DNA from: Sophora flavescens
Lineage: Eukaryota; Streptophyta; Magnoliopsida; Fabales; Fabaceae
Length of the DNA stretch: 64,000 bases
Direction of reading: 5' to 3'
Assembly (NCBI GenBank): GCA_030762895.1
Contig: CM061063.1
Span: forward strand, 105,608,210-105,672,209
This document shows positions 24,700 through 36,700 of the stretch, piece by piece (the first letter of the stretch is position 1; the number at the start of each line of letters is the position of its first letter). Both the position numbers and the translations under genes were made by a program. Under the pieces are notes generated by a model, which saw nothing but the letters and a program-made list of their open reading frames with translations, was not told the DNA's origin and searched no databases.

Positions 24700-27600
24700 T
24701 CCATCAATCTCGTTCTTATGACAAGGTATGAACCTATCCCATTCGAGAAGAAACCTTTACCACACTCAGCTAATAATAATTATTCCCATATTCAAATACC
24801 TTATACTTGACAAAATTTCGGCAGCATTTCCCATCGGTCTCCAAGTACACGACTCGAGCACGGTGAGAATCACCGCGATCAAGTATGCACCAGGAGAACA
24901 AAAGGAAATGCATCAGACCGAGATTTCAACAAGTATATAAGGCATTTGAATATTGAACTGACTATTGTACGAGTGTGAAAAAGGTTTTTTCCCAAACTGT
25001 CCCACTTGGACAATTCAAGATTCAATACAATGAGCATGCATACCTTGATAAGTTACGCATGCTCATTAATATTGAATCTCAAATAGGAAACTAAGGCTTT
25101 CGTAAATTAATTATTAACTCTAACAGAAAATAAAACCATTAACCTATAAATATTGCAACATTGTTGAGCTTATATAAATTGCAGCGTAAATCAATACAAA
25201 CTTAGATTAAATATTGTAGCAAACATCCTATTGAGCTCCGCTCTCCACCAACAAGTAGCAGTTAATTGTCAAACACATGCATAATTTCTAAATTATCAGC
25301 ACACAACTAGCATCCCGACTTTCGGACAGGATCACATCCTATTGAGCTCCGCTCTCCACTAACAAACAACACATATTGACAAACACATGCATAAACATTA
25401 AATTATCAGCATACAATCATACAAGATCACATCCTATTGAGCTCAGCTCTCCACTACCAAACAACACAATAATTCACATAATACATTACACTGAGTGTTC
25501 AGAGAACTTACCTGAGAGAGAAAACACAACCTAGTAAGGATAAGGGGAGGAGCCGGAGCCAACAGCGAGTAGAAGAATATGACAACAAGGACCTATCGTG
25601 CATAAATGAAATTAGTCCTTTCAAATCAAATCACTATTCTATATATACAGAATCCAGTACAACTATTTATAAGACTAGAAACACATAAATTAATATAAAA
25701 TAGAATCAATAATATACGGTTACAAATTTAGAACAACTTGCAACTTGGTACGAGTGTTATCTATCAGAATCAAGTGATTCCTTTTTTTCTTAAGTAATCC
25801 CTTACTTCCCAAAATAAACGTAACATATAGAAATATCACCTCACCGTGTTAGCTTAACTTTTTCCAAAGTACACCTCTATACCCATCTATCCCCCTCCAT
25901 AGGAATAGTTGCCCAATCTAATATTTTTTTGTCTATGCTTTAATTAATAAATCATTATGACCTTAAGTCACTCACTTAACATTAAACAATCATGTGCCTC
26001 TGTTAACAAACATGGGGAAAAATCACAAATAAAGATATACCTAACTAAAGCACATAATCCAAAGCACCAAGCAGTAAGCATACTCAACTTACAACAACAA
26101 AAGACACACATGGTTAACCGATCCTCCTACCTAAGTCTCTAACCAAAGAGACAAGGAAGAGCACGTTGAACATAATAATAGCAATAATATATATAAAAAC
26201 ATAATCCATGCACCAAAAAGTTGAATTACTACTGACTTTTAACATCAGTTCATGAAGTTTGAAGAAGCTGAAGCTACTCAAAATATATAAATCTATCTAT
26301 CTTTTTGACGTATTCTTAGCTTCTCATCTCAGTACTCAGTAAAATGGATTGCACCAAATTTCCGGACAAAGTAAGTTGTTGTAAACATCAATGTACTGAT
26401 GAACTTTGTTTATATGTTCAAACATGACTACAAACCCATTTTTGAGTCCTAAACTCACTTATGGATAGAAGCAAAAAAAATTGTTATTTATGTGTTTTGC
26501 CAAAAATCGGTTTGAGTTTTTCAACTCCTTTACTCTTACCACAGTAGCCTTAAAAATTAATCCCTTCTCATATTCGCTTAAATCAATACGAATGACACAA
26601 TCAAAATCACATTAACTCTTTTGAACACTGTTTTAACATTACAATAGCCATGAACTACCCATGTTTGAAATTGTAGACACCTAGCACAAAACAAATTGAA
26701 AATCCATAGCACACATCCTCACTAACCAATTTAGATGCATTTCACAAAGCAGAACTGAATCTAAATCAAAGACTAAGATGCTGAAATGGAAGGTAATTTC
26801 ACAGCTAAATCAACAAGAAGCAAACCAGAAGGGTTCTCAGATTAAATTAGAAACATTAAATTGGTACAGTTACACTAATCCTAGTTCTCACTGTTATCTT
26901 TATCTCATCACTTAAATATGCTAATGGATTCAAGTTTTACAGCCAATGCAGGTGGGTGCTTTGAGGCTTTAAAGTTTAAATTATACAACACATCAACACT
27001 CAACAAAAAACCAAAACCTGTTTATGTTTCGCAGTCTCACAGGCAGCAATGGCATTTTGTGGTTTAAGTAAACATCAATTCTAATGTCACAGTCTTGACT
27101 TTTGATATTTCAATGCATTCAAAAAAAAAAGTTACAAAAACAGATTTCTCACGCTTTCTCAATGAGAGCTTCCTAATCCTAATAGGAGTGATTAAATAAT
27201 GACACATGAAAACAAATGATCATCACAACTCACAACTCACATGAAATACACAAGTAACTCTTCTCAGTAGTAAGCAATAAAGCAATGAAATACATACAAT
27301 CCACAAAATTTTTGAAATGAAACAATGAAGCAAAATAAAAAATGATACATAGAGTCCATGGCTACCTCAAGGCAGAGCAGGGAATGCACAAAATGAGGAG
27401 AGAAGAGGGTAGTAGGAGCTCTGCGCGTGGTGACCGGAGGGCTGCGTGTTGGTAGCCGGAGTATTGGTCGAAGCACTGAAACGGAGGGGGGGGGGGGGGG
27501 GGGGGAATTAAAAAGAGAGCAGGAAGAGGGGAAAGGAAGAGAGGAGAGGAAGAGGGGAGGAAGAGATGGAGGAAGAGGAGGAGGAGGAGGAGGACGGAGG

Positions 27601-27754
27601 CTTACCGGAGATGGCGGTGGTGGTGCGCACTGTCGTGGTGGCGATGGTGACTGGCGGCTTGACGAGGCGAAGGAGAGAAAAGGGGTGAGGGTGGAAGAGA
27701 TGGCAGAAATGAGGAAGAAGGGAAAGATTTCAGTACTTCAGGGATTTATAATTT
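24700..27754 (-). other. Long non-coding 5' region of the CACTA element
   Basis: About 3 kb lies upstream of the TNP2 start and holds no convincing frame. It contains a short hairpin (25019-25078), a three-copy repeat (25224-25450), and a purine-rich zone with a run of 20 G at 27486-27505. A plausible splice donor for a leader exon lies near 27365. It presumably carries the transposase promoter and leader introns. Confidence 0.5.
25224..25450. repeat. Three-copy tandem repeat in the CACTA leader
   Basis: 'catcctattgagctc' followed by 'gctctccac' and 'caaacacatgcataa' recurs at 25224, 25334 and 25429, a spacing of 95-110 bp. Confidence 0.8.
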
Positions 27755-28275
27755 GGCGACCGAAATAATCGGTCGCTAAATCGGTTACCAATTACTTAAA
27801 TACAAAATCGGTCGCTATATTCGGTCGCGGGATCTCTGTTTTTGAATTTAGTTTACCGCTCTTTAGCGACCGAATTAATATCGATCGCTAAATGAGTTAA
27901 TTTGAAATTTGAATTCATAAATTTAGCGACGGATTTTTAAATCGGTCGCTAACACGCGCTGTTTTAATTTTTTTTACGCGCCGTTTAGCGACCGAATTAA
28001 TATTGGTCGCAAATGTAAATAAAATTTAACTGTTGCATTTAATTCGGTTGCCATTTCGGTCGCTAAAAAGGCATAAAATTTATGACTTTTAATTTCCTTT
28101 ATTTAGCGACTGAAATAGCGACCGATAACTCTGCTACGCTCTATTTCGGTCGCTATTTCGGTCGCAGTATTAACTCTAATCAGTCTTTCATGTAGATCCT
28201 ACAATCGGTCGCCATTTCGGTTGCAAAAAGTAACCAAAAAATTCGGTCACTATTTTCGGTCGCTAAACAACCTTT
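27755..28275. repeat. Right subterminal repeat array of the CACTA element
   Basis: This array has many direct and inverted copies of 'tttagcgaccgaa', the same motif as at the left end. It runs up to the closing 'ggtcgctaaacaacc' before the terminal repeat. Confidence 0.9.
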
Positions 28276-28285
28276 TTTTGTAGTG

Positions 28286-28288
28286 AAC
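28286..28288 (+). repeat. 3-bp target duplication of the CACTA element, right
   Basis: AAC follows TGTAGTG and matches the left copy at 16878-16880. Confidence 0.85.
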
Positions 28289-29654
28289 CATCCGGACCTT
28301 GGGCTTTATAAGGAGCCATACTAAATAAAGCATCCTTAACTTCCCTCAATGTGACTGGCAGCAAAAGTTTATCATGCAGATCTTGACCAATCGTAGGGAT
28401 ACCATGTAGAATAAGGCTATGAGGGTTACATTGATCACTAGATTGGAATAGATTCTTGAAAAAATTATAAGCTTCCCGCTTTAAAATGTCATCATCAGTA
28501 CACCAAAGGCCATCAATATTGATCCCTGTAATTCTATTCTTTCTTCTACGAATAACAGTTTGCGTGTGGAAGAATTTAGTATTCTTGTTACCAAATCTTA
28601 CCCAATTCTCCCTTGACTTTTGGAACCACAGGAGCTCTTCTTGGGCAAGAATCGCATTAAATTGTTGCTACAGCTCTCTTTCTAGTCTAATGAGATCAGA
28701 AGATAAAGCTATATCCAGTTGTCTATGGACACCTCTAATTCTGCCTTCAATGTGACGTTTCCTCTTAAAGATGTTGCCAAAAACTTCCTTATTGAAAGTA
28801 ATAGACTGATCTTTAATTTTTTCCAGTTTCACCCTAACATTTCCAGTGGAATGCTGCCAATATCTGTTACCAAAGTACCATAGTCTGGATGGGACATCCA
28901 CGCAGCTTGGAAGTGAAAGAGCTAGGATCTAGTGCTTCTAGACTTATTGCAATGAAGAAGAATGGGGTTGTGATCTAAGTTATGTTGTGGAAGAACCTCC
29001 ACTATACCATGAGGGAACATCAATTGCCAATCCACATCGACAACACATCGGTCTAACCTCTTTTTCACATGACCACCATGGTGAATGTTTCGTCTCTAGG
29101 TGAACAAACCACCAGTAGTGTGGAGGTCCAAGAGGTTGCAATCCGACAATAATTGAGCAAACAAATCAGCCCTAGCAGGGCTAAAAGTACCACCAGAAAC
29201 TTCAGTAGAATAAAGAATTTCATTGAAGTCTCCTAATAGAAGCCAAGGACCACCAATAGAGTTTCTCAGATTCTTTAGGTAATTCCATAAATGGCATTTA
29301 TTCGAGAAGACAGGAGATGCATAAATGGCAAAACAATGCCAAATAATATCTCTACGCTTGATAGAGACAGTTACTGCTTGGTGCATTGAATCAACCAATG
29401 ATGACAGTATCAATTGAGCATGAAAGGATCCAGATTCCACCTGAGTGACCGTTGGCTTCCTGAATGAAAATAGGTTTATAACCCATGGAGGACCAAAACT
29501 TCTCCACCTTAGTAAACTGAACATATGTTTCACAAACACAGAACATAGATGGATGGTGCAACGTGATTAAATCACGAACATGGCGCCTGGAAGCTCTGCT
29601 AGAGGCACCTCTAATATTCCAAGATAAAATTGAAAAATTTTGGAAGAAATCCAT
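28289..29654 (-). pseudogene. LINE ORF2, 5' part: AP-like endonuclease and start of the reverse transcriptase
   Basis: ORF2 starts at ATG 29654, 33 bp after the ORF1 stop. The endonuclease domain shows FSILSWNIRGASS, then FCVCETYVQF, then GPWLLLGDFNEILYSTEVSG, and a LDHNPIL-type box near 28970. It is broken by a frameshift between 29391 and 29539 and by stops near 29095 and 28925. The linker (28901-28668, with VFGNIFKRKRHIEGRI) leads into the reverse transcriptase, which is cut by the CACTA element at 28288. LINE endonucleases nick the target and prime reverse transcription there. Confidence 0.85.
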
Positions 29655-29687
29655 AAAAAACCCAAGAAGAAAATAGGACTATGGAGG

Positions 29688-31238
29688 TCAAACGTCCATA
29701 GAGTCTGGTAGAGGTTGGGTTTCAAGAACCACTTCCTGACTAACTCCATTACGAGGAGCATCAGTAACCTGAGTCTTTGCAATTGCCATCTCATGATTCT
29801 CATCATTATCATCATGAAGCAGGATATACCTATTGTTGTAAATGGATTTCATTTTGACTGAAGATTTTGCACCATCCCCCAGCTCCAAAATTTTCACGTT
29901 GTTTTGAATTGCTTTATTTTTGGAGTTCTTAGCCGTGATGAACTTAGCATCCACATTCGATTTTGGAGCGTTAGATTGCACCTTGGACCAAATAAGAAGA
30001 TCCGGATCCTGTCTTTGCCTCTTATTCTTTTCATTGGCATACTCAGGCTTGCGTGCAATATGGGAATCAGGTTGGCCCCTCGTGGATTTATTTTGTTGCG
30101 CCATATCTGCATGGGATTTTGGTTGATCCCTTGATGCATGGGATTTCTGTTTCTTATCTTTACTACCCTTAGTCACGTGTGAATTTTTTCCTTCGCTTTC
30201 AGTTTTGGACTTGCGAGATGTTTGCTTTTTATTCTTAACCACAAGCCAATCACCATGAACTGGTTCCTCAATTTTCGCTTCCATTGATTTCTCAGGTATT
30301 CCCACTAAATCCGGGATTTGATTTTCCTTCCTTTGAGGCAAGTTTGAACTGGCCGGAACTGCATCCTCTGGCTGAGTCTCCGCCGTTTTTTGGGAGGAAG
30401 AGGCATCCACCTGAGCACCTACCACCTTCTTGCACTCTCTGGTGAGGTGTCCATAGCAGCCACATGAGCCACATATCCTATGTAATCCTTCATATTCCAC
30501 GTGATACCAATGTCCCTCCAGCCATACCTTACCTATAACAGGTTTATTCAAATCAATTTCAATGCATACTCGGGCATAGCTTCCACGTCTCACATCAAGA
30601 GTATTACTATCAACTTTAATAGGCTTGCCCACTGCTGCAACAAGAGTCAACAGTATACTTTCATCGTAGAAGAACAAGTTTAATCCTGTAAATCGTATCC
30701 ATACCATAGTTTTCTTGATCTTTGCCTTGGGAGACATAAACTCAGGGGACCAGCATTGCACCGTTAAGGAGTGATCAAAGATCATCCAAGGCCCCCGATC
30801 AATGACTTTTGTACGATCCACTTCTTCCTCAAATTTAACCATGAAGAAGCCATTGCCTATATCCATGATATCAAATCCAGCAACTAGTTTCCAAATTCTC
30901 TGAAGTCTATCCTTCAACACGCGGTACCTAATATTCTTCCCTAGCAGTTTGATGACTAGGGCATCCTGCCATGGAGTATACAGTCCCTGAAACACCGATT
31001 CTTCAATGTGAACCATTGGCTTGAGGGGGTTTCCATCTTCATATTCAATTTTTGCCAACTTTTCACTTATCAAATCAATCCTTTTCCTTGGAGTCGGGGC
31101 CTCTTTCTTACCTAGCACCATATCCGTAAAGGAAGTCCTCAGGGATTTGGTTGTATGATCTTCTCCACCTTCACCATCAGGTGGCTTATCTTTAGCCATT
31201 GCCGAAAAGACAAAATCCTTAGAGCTTTCGACCTCCAT
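29688..31238 (-). CDS. LINE ORF1: DUF4283 and zinc-knuckle protein, 516 aa
   Basis: This is an uninterrupted frame from ATG 31238 to a stop at 29688. Residues about 80-230 resemble the DUF4283 RNA-binding-like domain of plant LINE ORF1 proteins (WKLVAGFDIMDIGNGFFMV, then VDRTKVIDRGPWMIF). A CX2CX4HX4C knuckle (CGSCGCYGHLTREC) follows at about residue 265. The rest is a charged, Lys/Ser-rich tail. ORF1 proteins coat LINE RNA in the retrotransposition particle. That it is still open while ORF2 is broken may be chance or recent insertion. Confidence 0.85.
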   Translation of the reverse strand: MEVESSKDFVFSAMAKDKPPDGEGGEDHTTKSLRTSFTDMVLGKKEAPTPRKRIDLISEKLAKIEYEDGNPLKPMVHIEESVFQGLYTPWQDALVIKLLGKNIRYRVLKDRLQRIWKLVAGFDIMDIGNGFFMVKFEEEVDRTKVIDRGPWMIFDHSLTVQCWSPEFMSPKAKIKKTMVWIRFTGLNLFFYDESILLTLVAAVGKPIKVDSNTLDVRRGSYARVCIEIDLNKPVIGKVWLEGHWYHVEYEGLHRICGSCGCYGHLTRECKKVVGAQVDASSSQKTAETQPEDAVPASSNLPQRKENQIPDLVGIPEKSMEAKIEEPVHGDWLVVKNKKQTSRKSKTESEGKNSHVTKGSKDKKQKSHASRDQPKSHADMAQQNKSTRGQPDSHIARKPEYANEKNKRQRQDPDLLIWSKVQSNAPKSNVDAKFITAKNSKNKAIQNNVKILELGDGAKSSVKMKSIYNNRYILLHDDNDENHEMAIAKTQVTDAPRNGVSQEVVLETQPLPDSMDV

Positions 31239-31279
31239 TACAGGGGGAGTGTGCCTCTATAAGAACAAGTTCTTATTCA

Positions 31280-32815
31280 TTTGGTATGCTTTATTGTTTT
31301 TACAAAACTAATAATATTAATTTATTTTGATTATGATGTAGGGAAATACAAAAAGCTCCTGAAATTCAATCAATCTTTAATCTCCCCATTAAGGCAATTT
31401 CGAAGATGTGAAAGCCAAATAATAGTTGTAACTAAATTATAATTTGTACCTTGGAATTACTTATATTTAAATTTTATTTTTTACATTTATTCACAACATA
31501 ATATTATTAACATAATGATTAAGTATATAATTTGTGTTTACATTAAGAAGTCACATTATAAAGTCGTATAAATTATCGATTAAAAATATTCAACATACAC
31601 AAGTGACAAATAGAATATTATATACTAACAATATGGATAAAAACGAGTAAAAGCATTAGAAATGCGGCCAGACAGGCACGTGAGTAAAATGGAAAAAATG
31701 TTACTGCCTTCAAAATAATCCAAGAATTTTTAAAATTAATTTAAACTTCAAATATCTCTACAAATAGTTTTTTTTCTCTTAAAAACAGTTTGTTTTAAAA
31801 TTTAGCCATGTTTGTTAAACATGTCAGATTAAATTGATTTTTTCCCCAAAATGTAAGTTGTCTTCGGATTATAATCTGACACAAACATGAACATTGATTG
31901 ATGGAGAGATACTAGAAAAAGCAAAATCTCTATACATAGATTTCATTGATATGGAGATGATAACATGCTGACAGAGGCCTTATAGAAAGCTTCGGTGAAG
32001 AAATTCAATTCAACCTATATTTGAGTAATCAAAGATGTGGAAGATGGAACTAACTCCAATGTAAGAATACATGAACCGGTCATAGAAAATCTCTTATTCC
32101 CTATGCCTATAAGATTACATCATGGATCAACTTTGAATCCATATTTTTTTACGTTAGTCTTGGGTGCATAACAAAGCATATCAAAGAGGCGATATCACAA
32201 TCCACATTTTTTTTGGGGGGACAAATTACCCAGTGGTATAAACGAGGGAATAGATGTGAAGGTAGAGCAGTAAAAGGGCCTTGCTACATGTATCCCTACA
32301 ATGGTCAAATGAGATGATTTTTGAGTACGTTTTGAAAGTCGCAGAATGTTCGTTCACCATTGCCCATTTGGGTAGGTCACGAAACAGAGTTTCGACCTCC
32401 AAACTCAATTTTATGAAATTTATTTACTATTCATATGTTTGTTTACGAAGCTCTGTTGAAAATAATTGATTCATGATGGATCAAAACGGAGTTTTGTGGA
32501 AGCAAAAATTTCTAGTTTTTCAATTGAAAATAATTGATTCTAGATGTAGGACCCACAAAATTCTACGTATTTACACCTCAAAAGTGATTTTACTTTATCT
32601 TCCAAACAAAAACAATTCTTCTAAATCCACTTTTAAAATATCATTCCCAAACATAAATCAATTTTTTCAAACTCCATTTTTCAAAACCAATTCTTCTAAA
32701 ATCAATTCCCCCACAATCAATTCTATCAAAATCTAAATCAAACGGACCAATCTCTGGATTTTCCCTCGTTAAAAAACTAGTAAAACACAGCAGAGAGAAC
32801 GAAAAGAGCAGATAA
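31280..32815. other. Intergenic AT-rich stretch
   Basis: No gene is supported. Bases 31806-31875 ('catgtttgttaaacatgtc') and 32470-32750 ('caattcttctaaaatcaa' series, ending 'aatctaaatcaaacggacc') look like parts of MITE-type elements. No clean pair of ends with a target duplication could be fixed. The right end is next to the 3' UTR of the SKP1-like gene. Confidence 0.4.
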
Positions 32816-32819
32816 ATAG

Positions 32820-33778
32820 ATCAGAATGTAACATTTTACAGCCAAGCAACCACAAGCCCGATATGCCTTCAAATCGTTTTTATCTTAACCAATTTCTAGA
32901 ATTTGGTAATGTAAATGTTTGAAGAATCTTGCAGCCGTACGAAGGTGACAAGATTTTGACACACAGAGTTCAGTAATAAAAGTTCTCTTTTTGTATAGTA
33001 CGTTAGTTACTACAAATCATTGTTTTATAAATGCATCACAAAAGTGCACGTGCACTGGAGTCAAGCCCCTATCTGCAAACTGCAATATAAAACTTTTATT
33101 CTTTCCTTCCTGGACCACTACGGTATGAAACAAGGGGGGAATGCAATGAATATATACCAGTAATAAAACCTTGAATATGATAAGGTGGTACGCAAGCACG
33201 TTTAGTAACATCTTAGAAATGATATGAAGTTAAAAGCGAAAATGAAAACTCATTCTTTTTGAATAAGAAGGAATAGTAATTAATCCCCTAAATTGGCATC
33301 AAACCAAACATATAAGTTACAACTCATCTATAACTAGACCACCTAAAAAACCAAAACTAAGCAAAAATTACAATGGAATTACTATAAAAAAATTCAGAGA
33401 CCTGATCACAATTATTGAGACTTCAGTAAATACAAGAGAACAAGATCAAGGCAGATGAGCAGATTTTGCTCAAATGGCTTTCCAAGAGTTTTTTCTTTTT
33501 TTTTACTATTTTCTTCTCTCACTTCTTTTTTGCTTGTATTTGCCCCTCTTCCCTTGCTCGCAAAATTCAATATGTTCAAAGGTAAAAAACAAAGCTTCAT
33601 TTTGGTTATAACTTATAACTTACAAAGTTGTAAGGAACAAACAAATATTACTCACATGGTGTTCACACAAAGACTTGGGCTTCCAAGATTCAGACAACAG
33701 CAAATACTAAGCTGCCATCCTTCTGGATCACTTCAACTTCCAGTCATCTTGAAAATCGAATTATCTGCCAGTGATGCA
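32820..33778 (-). other. Probable 3' UTR of the SKP1-like 21 gene, with one intron
   Basis: Downstream of the stop at 33779 the last coding exon runs on to a good donor (CCAT|GTGAGT, exon end 33656). A matching acceptor lies at 33080-33081 (TATATTGCAG|TTTGCAG). The final UTR exon would begin at 33079 and end somewhere near 32820. An intron in the 3' UTR is unusual. These limits rest on splice motifs only. Confidence 0.4.
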
Positions 33779-36700
33779 CTATCTCCGATCAAAACCTATA
33801 AGTGCCATAAATTACATACTCAATGACATGAGATTTACGGTCATATATGATTAAAACCTTAGTTACTACTAAAATCATCTTGTTGGAATTCAGAACTTGT
33901 CAGTGTGATATGCAGGTACATTAAACTAAGCCAAAGAGGAAAAAAGCATACACATCAATCCCCGTGAAACAAAGTCTTCGAAAATAATTAGCATGTGACT
34001 ATAATACCCTCACCGCTTGTCTAGCTCTCAGTCTTTAACCATATATATTAGAACAAACATACCCCAAAATTCCCAAATGCTTATGATAGAAACCATGGGT
34101 ATCAAGGTTCTAAAAGAATATATTAAGAAGCTAGAAATAAGAACATACTTGTATACAAGCGTTTGGAACCATTGGTATTCAGTCTTCTATCTTGGCCTAA
34201 AGATAAAATTTCCTGCATCCTTTCAGGCCAGTCTGAATTTAGTCTTCGTGCAAAATCTTCCACTTCCCTACATGAACAAAACAAGGTAATTAATGCAAAA
34301 TAACAAATAAAATAATAAAATAATCATTCAACAATTAACTGACAACGCTATCCTTTTCATATGTTTGATATACCCAATTCACTAGTTATCTAGTCTAATA
34401 AAGTAAATGAACGAACCAATTCTTAAAAAAAAAAACTGCAGCACATGTAACATCCAATTCAATTAAGTTAAATTAAACAAGAATCCTCTCTGAGTAATCT
34501 CAACCATTTTAAACTGGATTCAACCACTGAGAAAGTGCATTATATCTCAAAAAATATTTTGGGGTCCATAGAATCTACATGTCAAGTATGGAGGAGGAAA
34601 ATGATATCTATAACCAACTGATGCTGGTAGCAATAGCATGAAGTTAAGAAATCATAGAAATAAAAGAAAAAAATATTTAACATACGATTAGTTTGAGAAT
34701 AGGCATATGATGTATATTGACATACATATAGTTTTGAACTCACATTCACTTAAAGTAAAAATGGTGAACTTATTTTCCCTCAATTGAAGAAATAGCACAA
34801 ACATATATCTAACCTGTCAAGCTCCTCCTTCATTACAGGATCTAAATCATCATCAAGATCACCATCAATAAACTCAAGCTTTGGAGAAAAATTAACAGCA
34901 GGAAAATCTTGCATTCTCGAGTGTTTACTTGGGGAGGCCTCTAAGCCATTCTCAAAATTGCCATTGTGACATCCAGAAGGAAGAGGATTCATCTCCTAAT
35001 ATATATAAGAAGTTACTCATTTTATTTTCCAAAACACAAAAAAAAAAAAAAATGCTGAGACCAACATGTGATCATCATGTAAGCCAGGAAAAAAAGATAC
35101 ACCTCATGCACATACCCTCAACAAGTGTTTACAAAAAGAAAAGGTGGCAGAGTCTAACCTTATTATGGTTTTCATTTGCATTTTCTGAAGAAGGATCCTT
35201 TGCATGATCTTTCCTTCTCCTATTCTTCTTTTTATTCTTATTCGCTCTAGTCCCCTTTATATCTGCCAAATCATATGTATTATTAAGTTATGCAAAGCAA
35301 AAATACGATACGATGAATTAGAATTATTATAATCTTAGGAAGACTTTACTACAAGCCATATGATTGAATAATATAAGAAAAATCATGAAATAAAGTCACA
35401 AAGGAAGACTGTACTACAAGCCATAATAAAATAAGAAAACATCATGAAATAAAGTCACAAGGTAGTATTAGCTTGAAGAGATTAACAAAATGCAGTTAAG
35501 TGATCTGCTTTTCTTTAACATTAAGATAAAGCCTTCTTAATTCGCTCTAGTCCCCTATACATCTGCCAAATCATATGTATTCTTAAGTTATGCAAAGCAT
35601 AAATAAGATACAATGAATTAAAGTTATTATAATCCATACTACAAGCCATATGATTGATTAATATAAGAAAAATCATGAAATAAAGTCACAAGGGAAGACT
35701 ATACTACAAGCCATATGATTGAATAAAATAAGAAAACATCATGAAATAAAGTCACAAGGTAGTATTAGATTGAAGAGATTAAAAAAATGCAGTTAAGTAA
35801 TCTGATAAAGCCATATTTTAACCCCCCCACCCCCCACCCACAAAAAAAAAAAAGTCAAATTAAGAAAAAGGGTGAGGGTGGAAGACGCGACATACTACTA
35901 TCTGCACCATTAATAAATGAAAGAAGATCATCGACTGAGCGCTCATCCTTAGGCTCCTCCTCAACCTCAACATTCTGAAACATGTGGAACCTTTAGTGTG
36001 GTTGCAACACAGGCTGACAGGAACTTAGTGTAAGAATTATAAACATTCAATATGCAAGTTACATCAATATCAATGGAATAAAAATGTTGGTAAATACCTT
36101 CAGTTTCTTCCTCTCTATTAGTTCTTTCCTCTTTCTAGCATATAATCTGTTTAGAAGTCGAATACGTGGATCATCAGTTATGTTTCTAAGAGGCTCCAGC
36201 TTCTCCTCCTGTCACAGACCAAATATAAATCAAGAAACATGGTCGCAGACTTTAAGGGTCACTTTTGGCTATCATTACACACCTCGGTGAGATCATCAGG
36301 CAAATGAAATGTTTCACGAATCTCCTCAGGAGTTTTTCCTTCAATCATCCGAGCTAGTGCTCGGCTGGTCAGGTCAACCAAAGGCTTCAATTGGAGGCTG
36401 TCAGCAGCAGATGTCAACTCACATAACTTCTTTGTACCCATCCGTATAAACTTCTCATCAAAAGTTTTGCGCTCCTACAATAGTAGCAAACAAATACAAA
36501 CACTCGTTAATCTATAAATTGTGCCATCTTTCCAGTATTTCAGCAAATAAAAGCAAAAGAAAAAAGATAATAACTTGATTAAGAAACAAGAAAGAGACAA
36601 CTTACCAAAATACATCCCAAATTGGGTTAAGTAGAAGTTCAAATTATCAAATATTCAAAAATATACTTTAAAACTACCAGGCACCAAAGCTTCAAATATA

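Larger units (their letters stand above)
16881..28285. mobile_element. 11.4-kb CACTA (En/Spm) transposon
   Basis: The element begins CACTACAAAAAAA and ends with TTTTTTTGTAGTG, flanked by AAC on both sides. Both subterminal regions (16900-17270 and 27755-28275) are packed with direct and inverted copies of TTTAGCGACCGAA, the kind of array bound by TNPA-type proteins. Both element genes are on minus: TNP2 transposase (24641 to 19359, split by a solo LTR) and a TNPA/Transposase_24-like gene (19250 to about 17600). Both carry stops or shifts. The element sits inside a LINE ORF2. Confidence 0.95.
14205..31266 (-). mobile_element. Near full-length plant L1-type LINE, split by a CACTA element
   Basis: On the minus strand the order is ORF1 (31238-29688), ORF2 endonuclease (29654 to about 28930), reverse transcriptase start, a CACTA insertion (16881-28285), reverse transcriptase remainder, zf-RVT region, RNase H (ending 14247), then a poly-A tail (14206-14214 as poly-T). 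Without the CACTA element the LINE is about 5.65 kb, normal for a complete plant L1. ORF1 is open, ORF2 is broken. A degenerate flanking duplication supports the ends. Confidence 0.88.

Noticed and set aside
27427..27768. Plus-strand open frame rich in Gly, Glu and Arg
   Set aside because: It arises from a G20 run and a purine tract in the CACTA leader; composition artefact.
31780..32760. A complete MITE with matched ends
   Set aside because: Left and right motifs look alike in style but no aligned ends or target duplication could be set.
35345..35755. CRISPR-like array
   Set aside because: The repeat copies are irregular, plant-intronic and lack unique spacers of constant size; simple local duplication.
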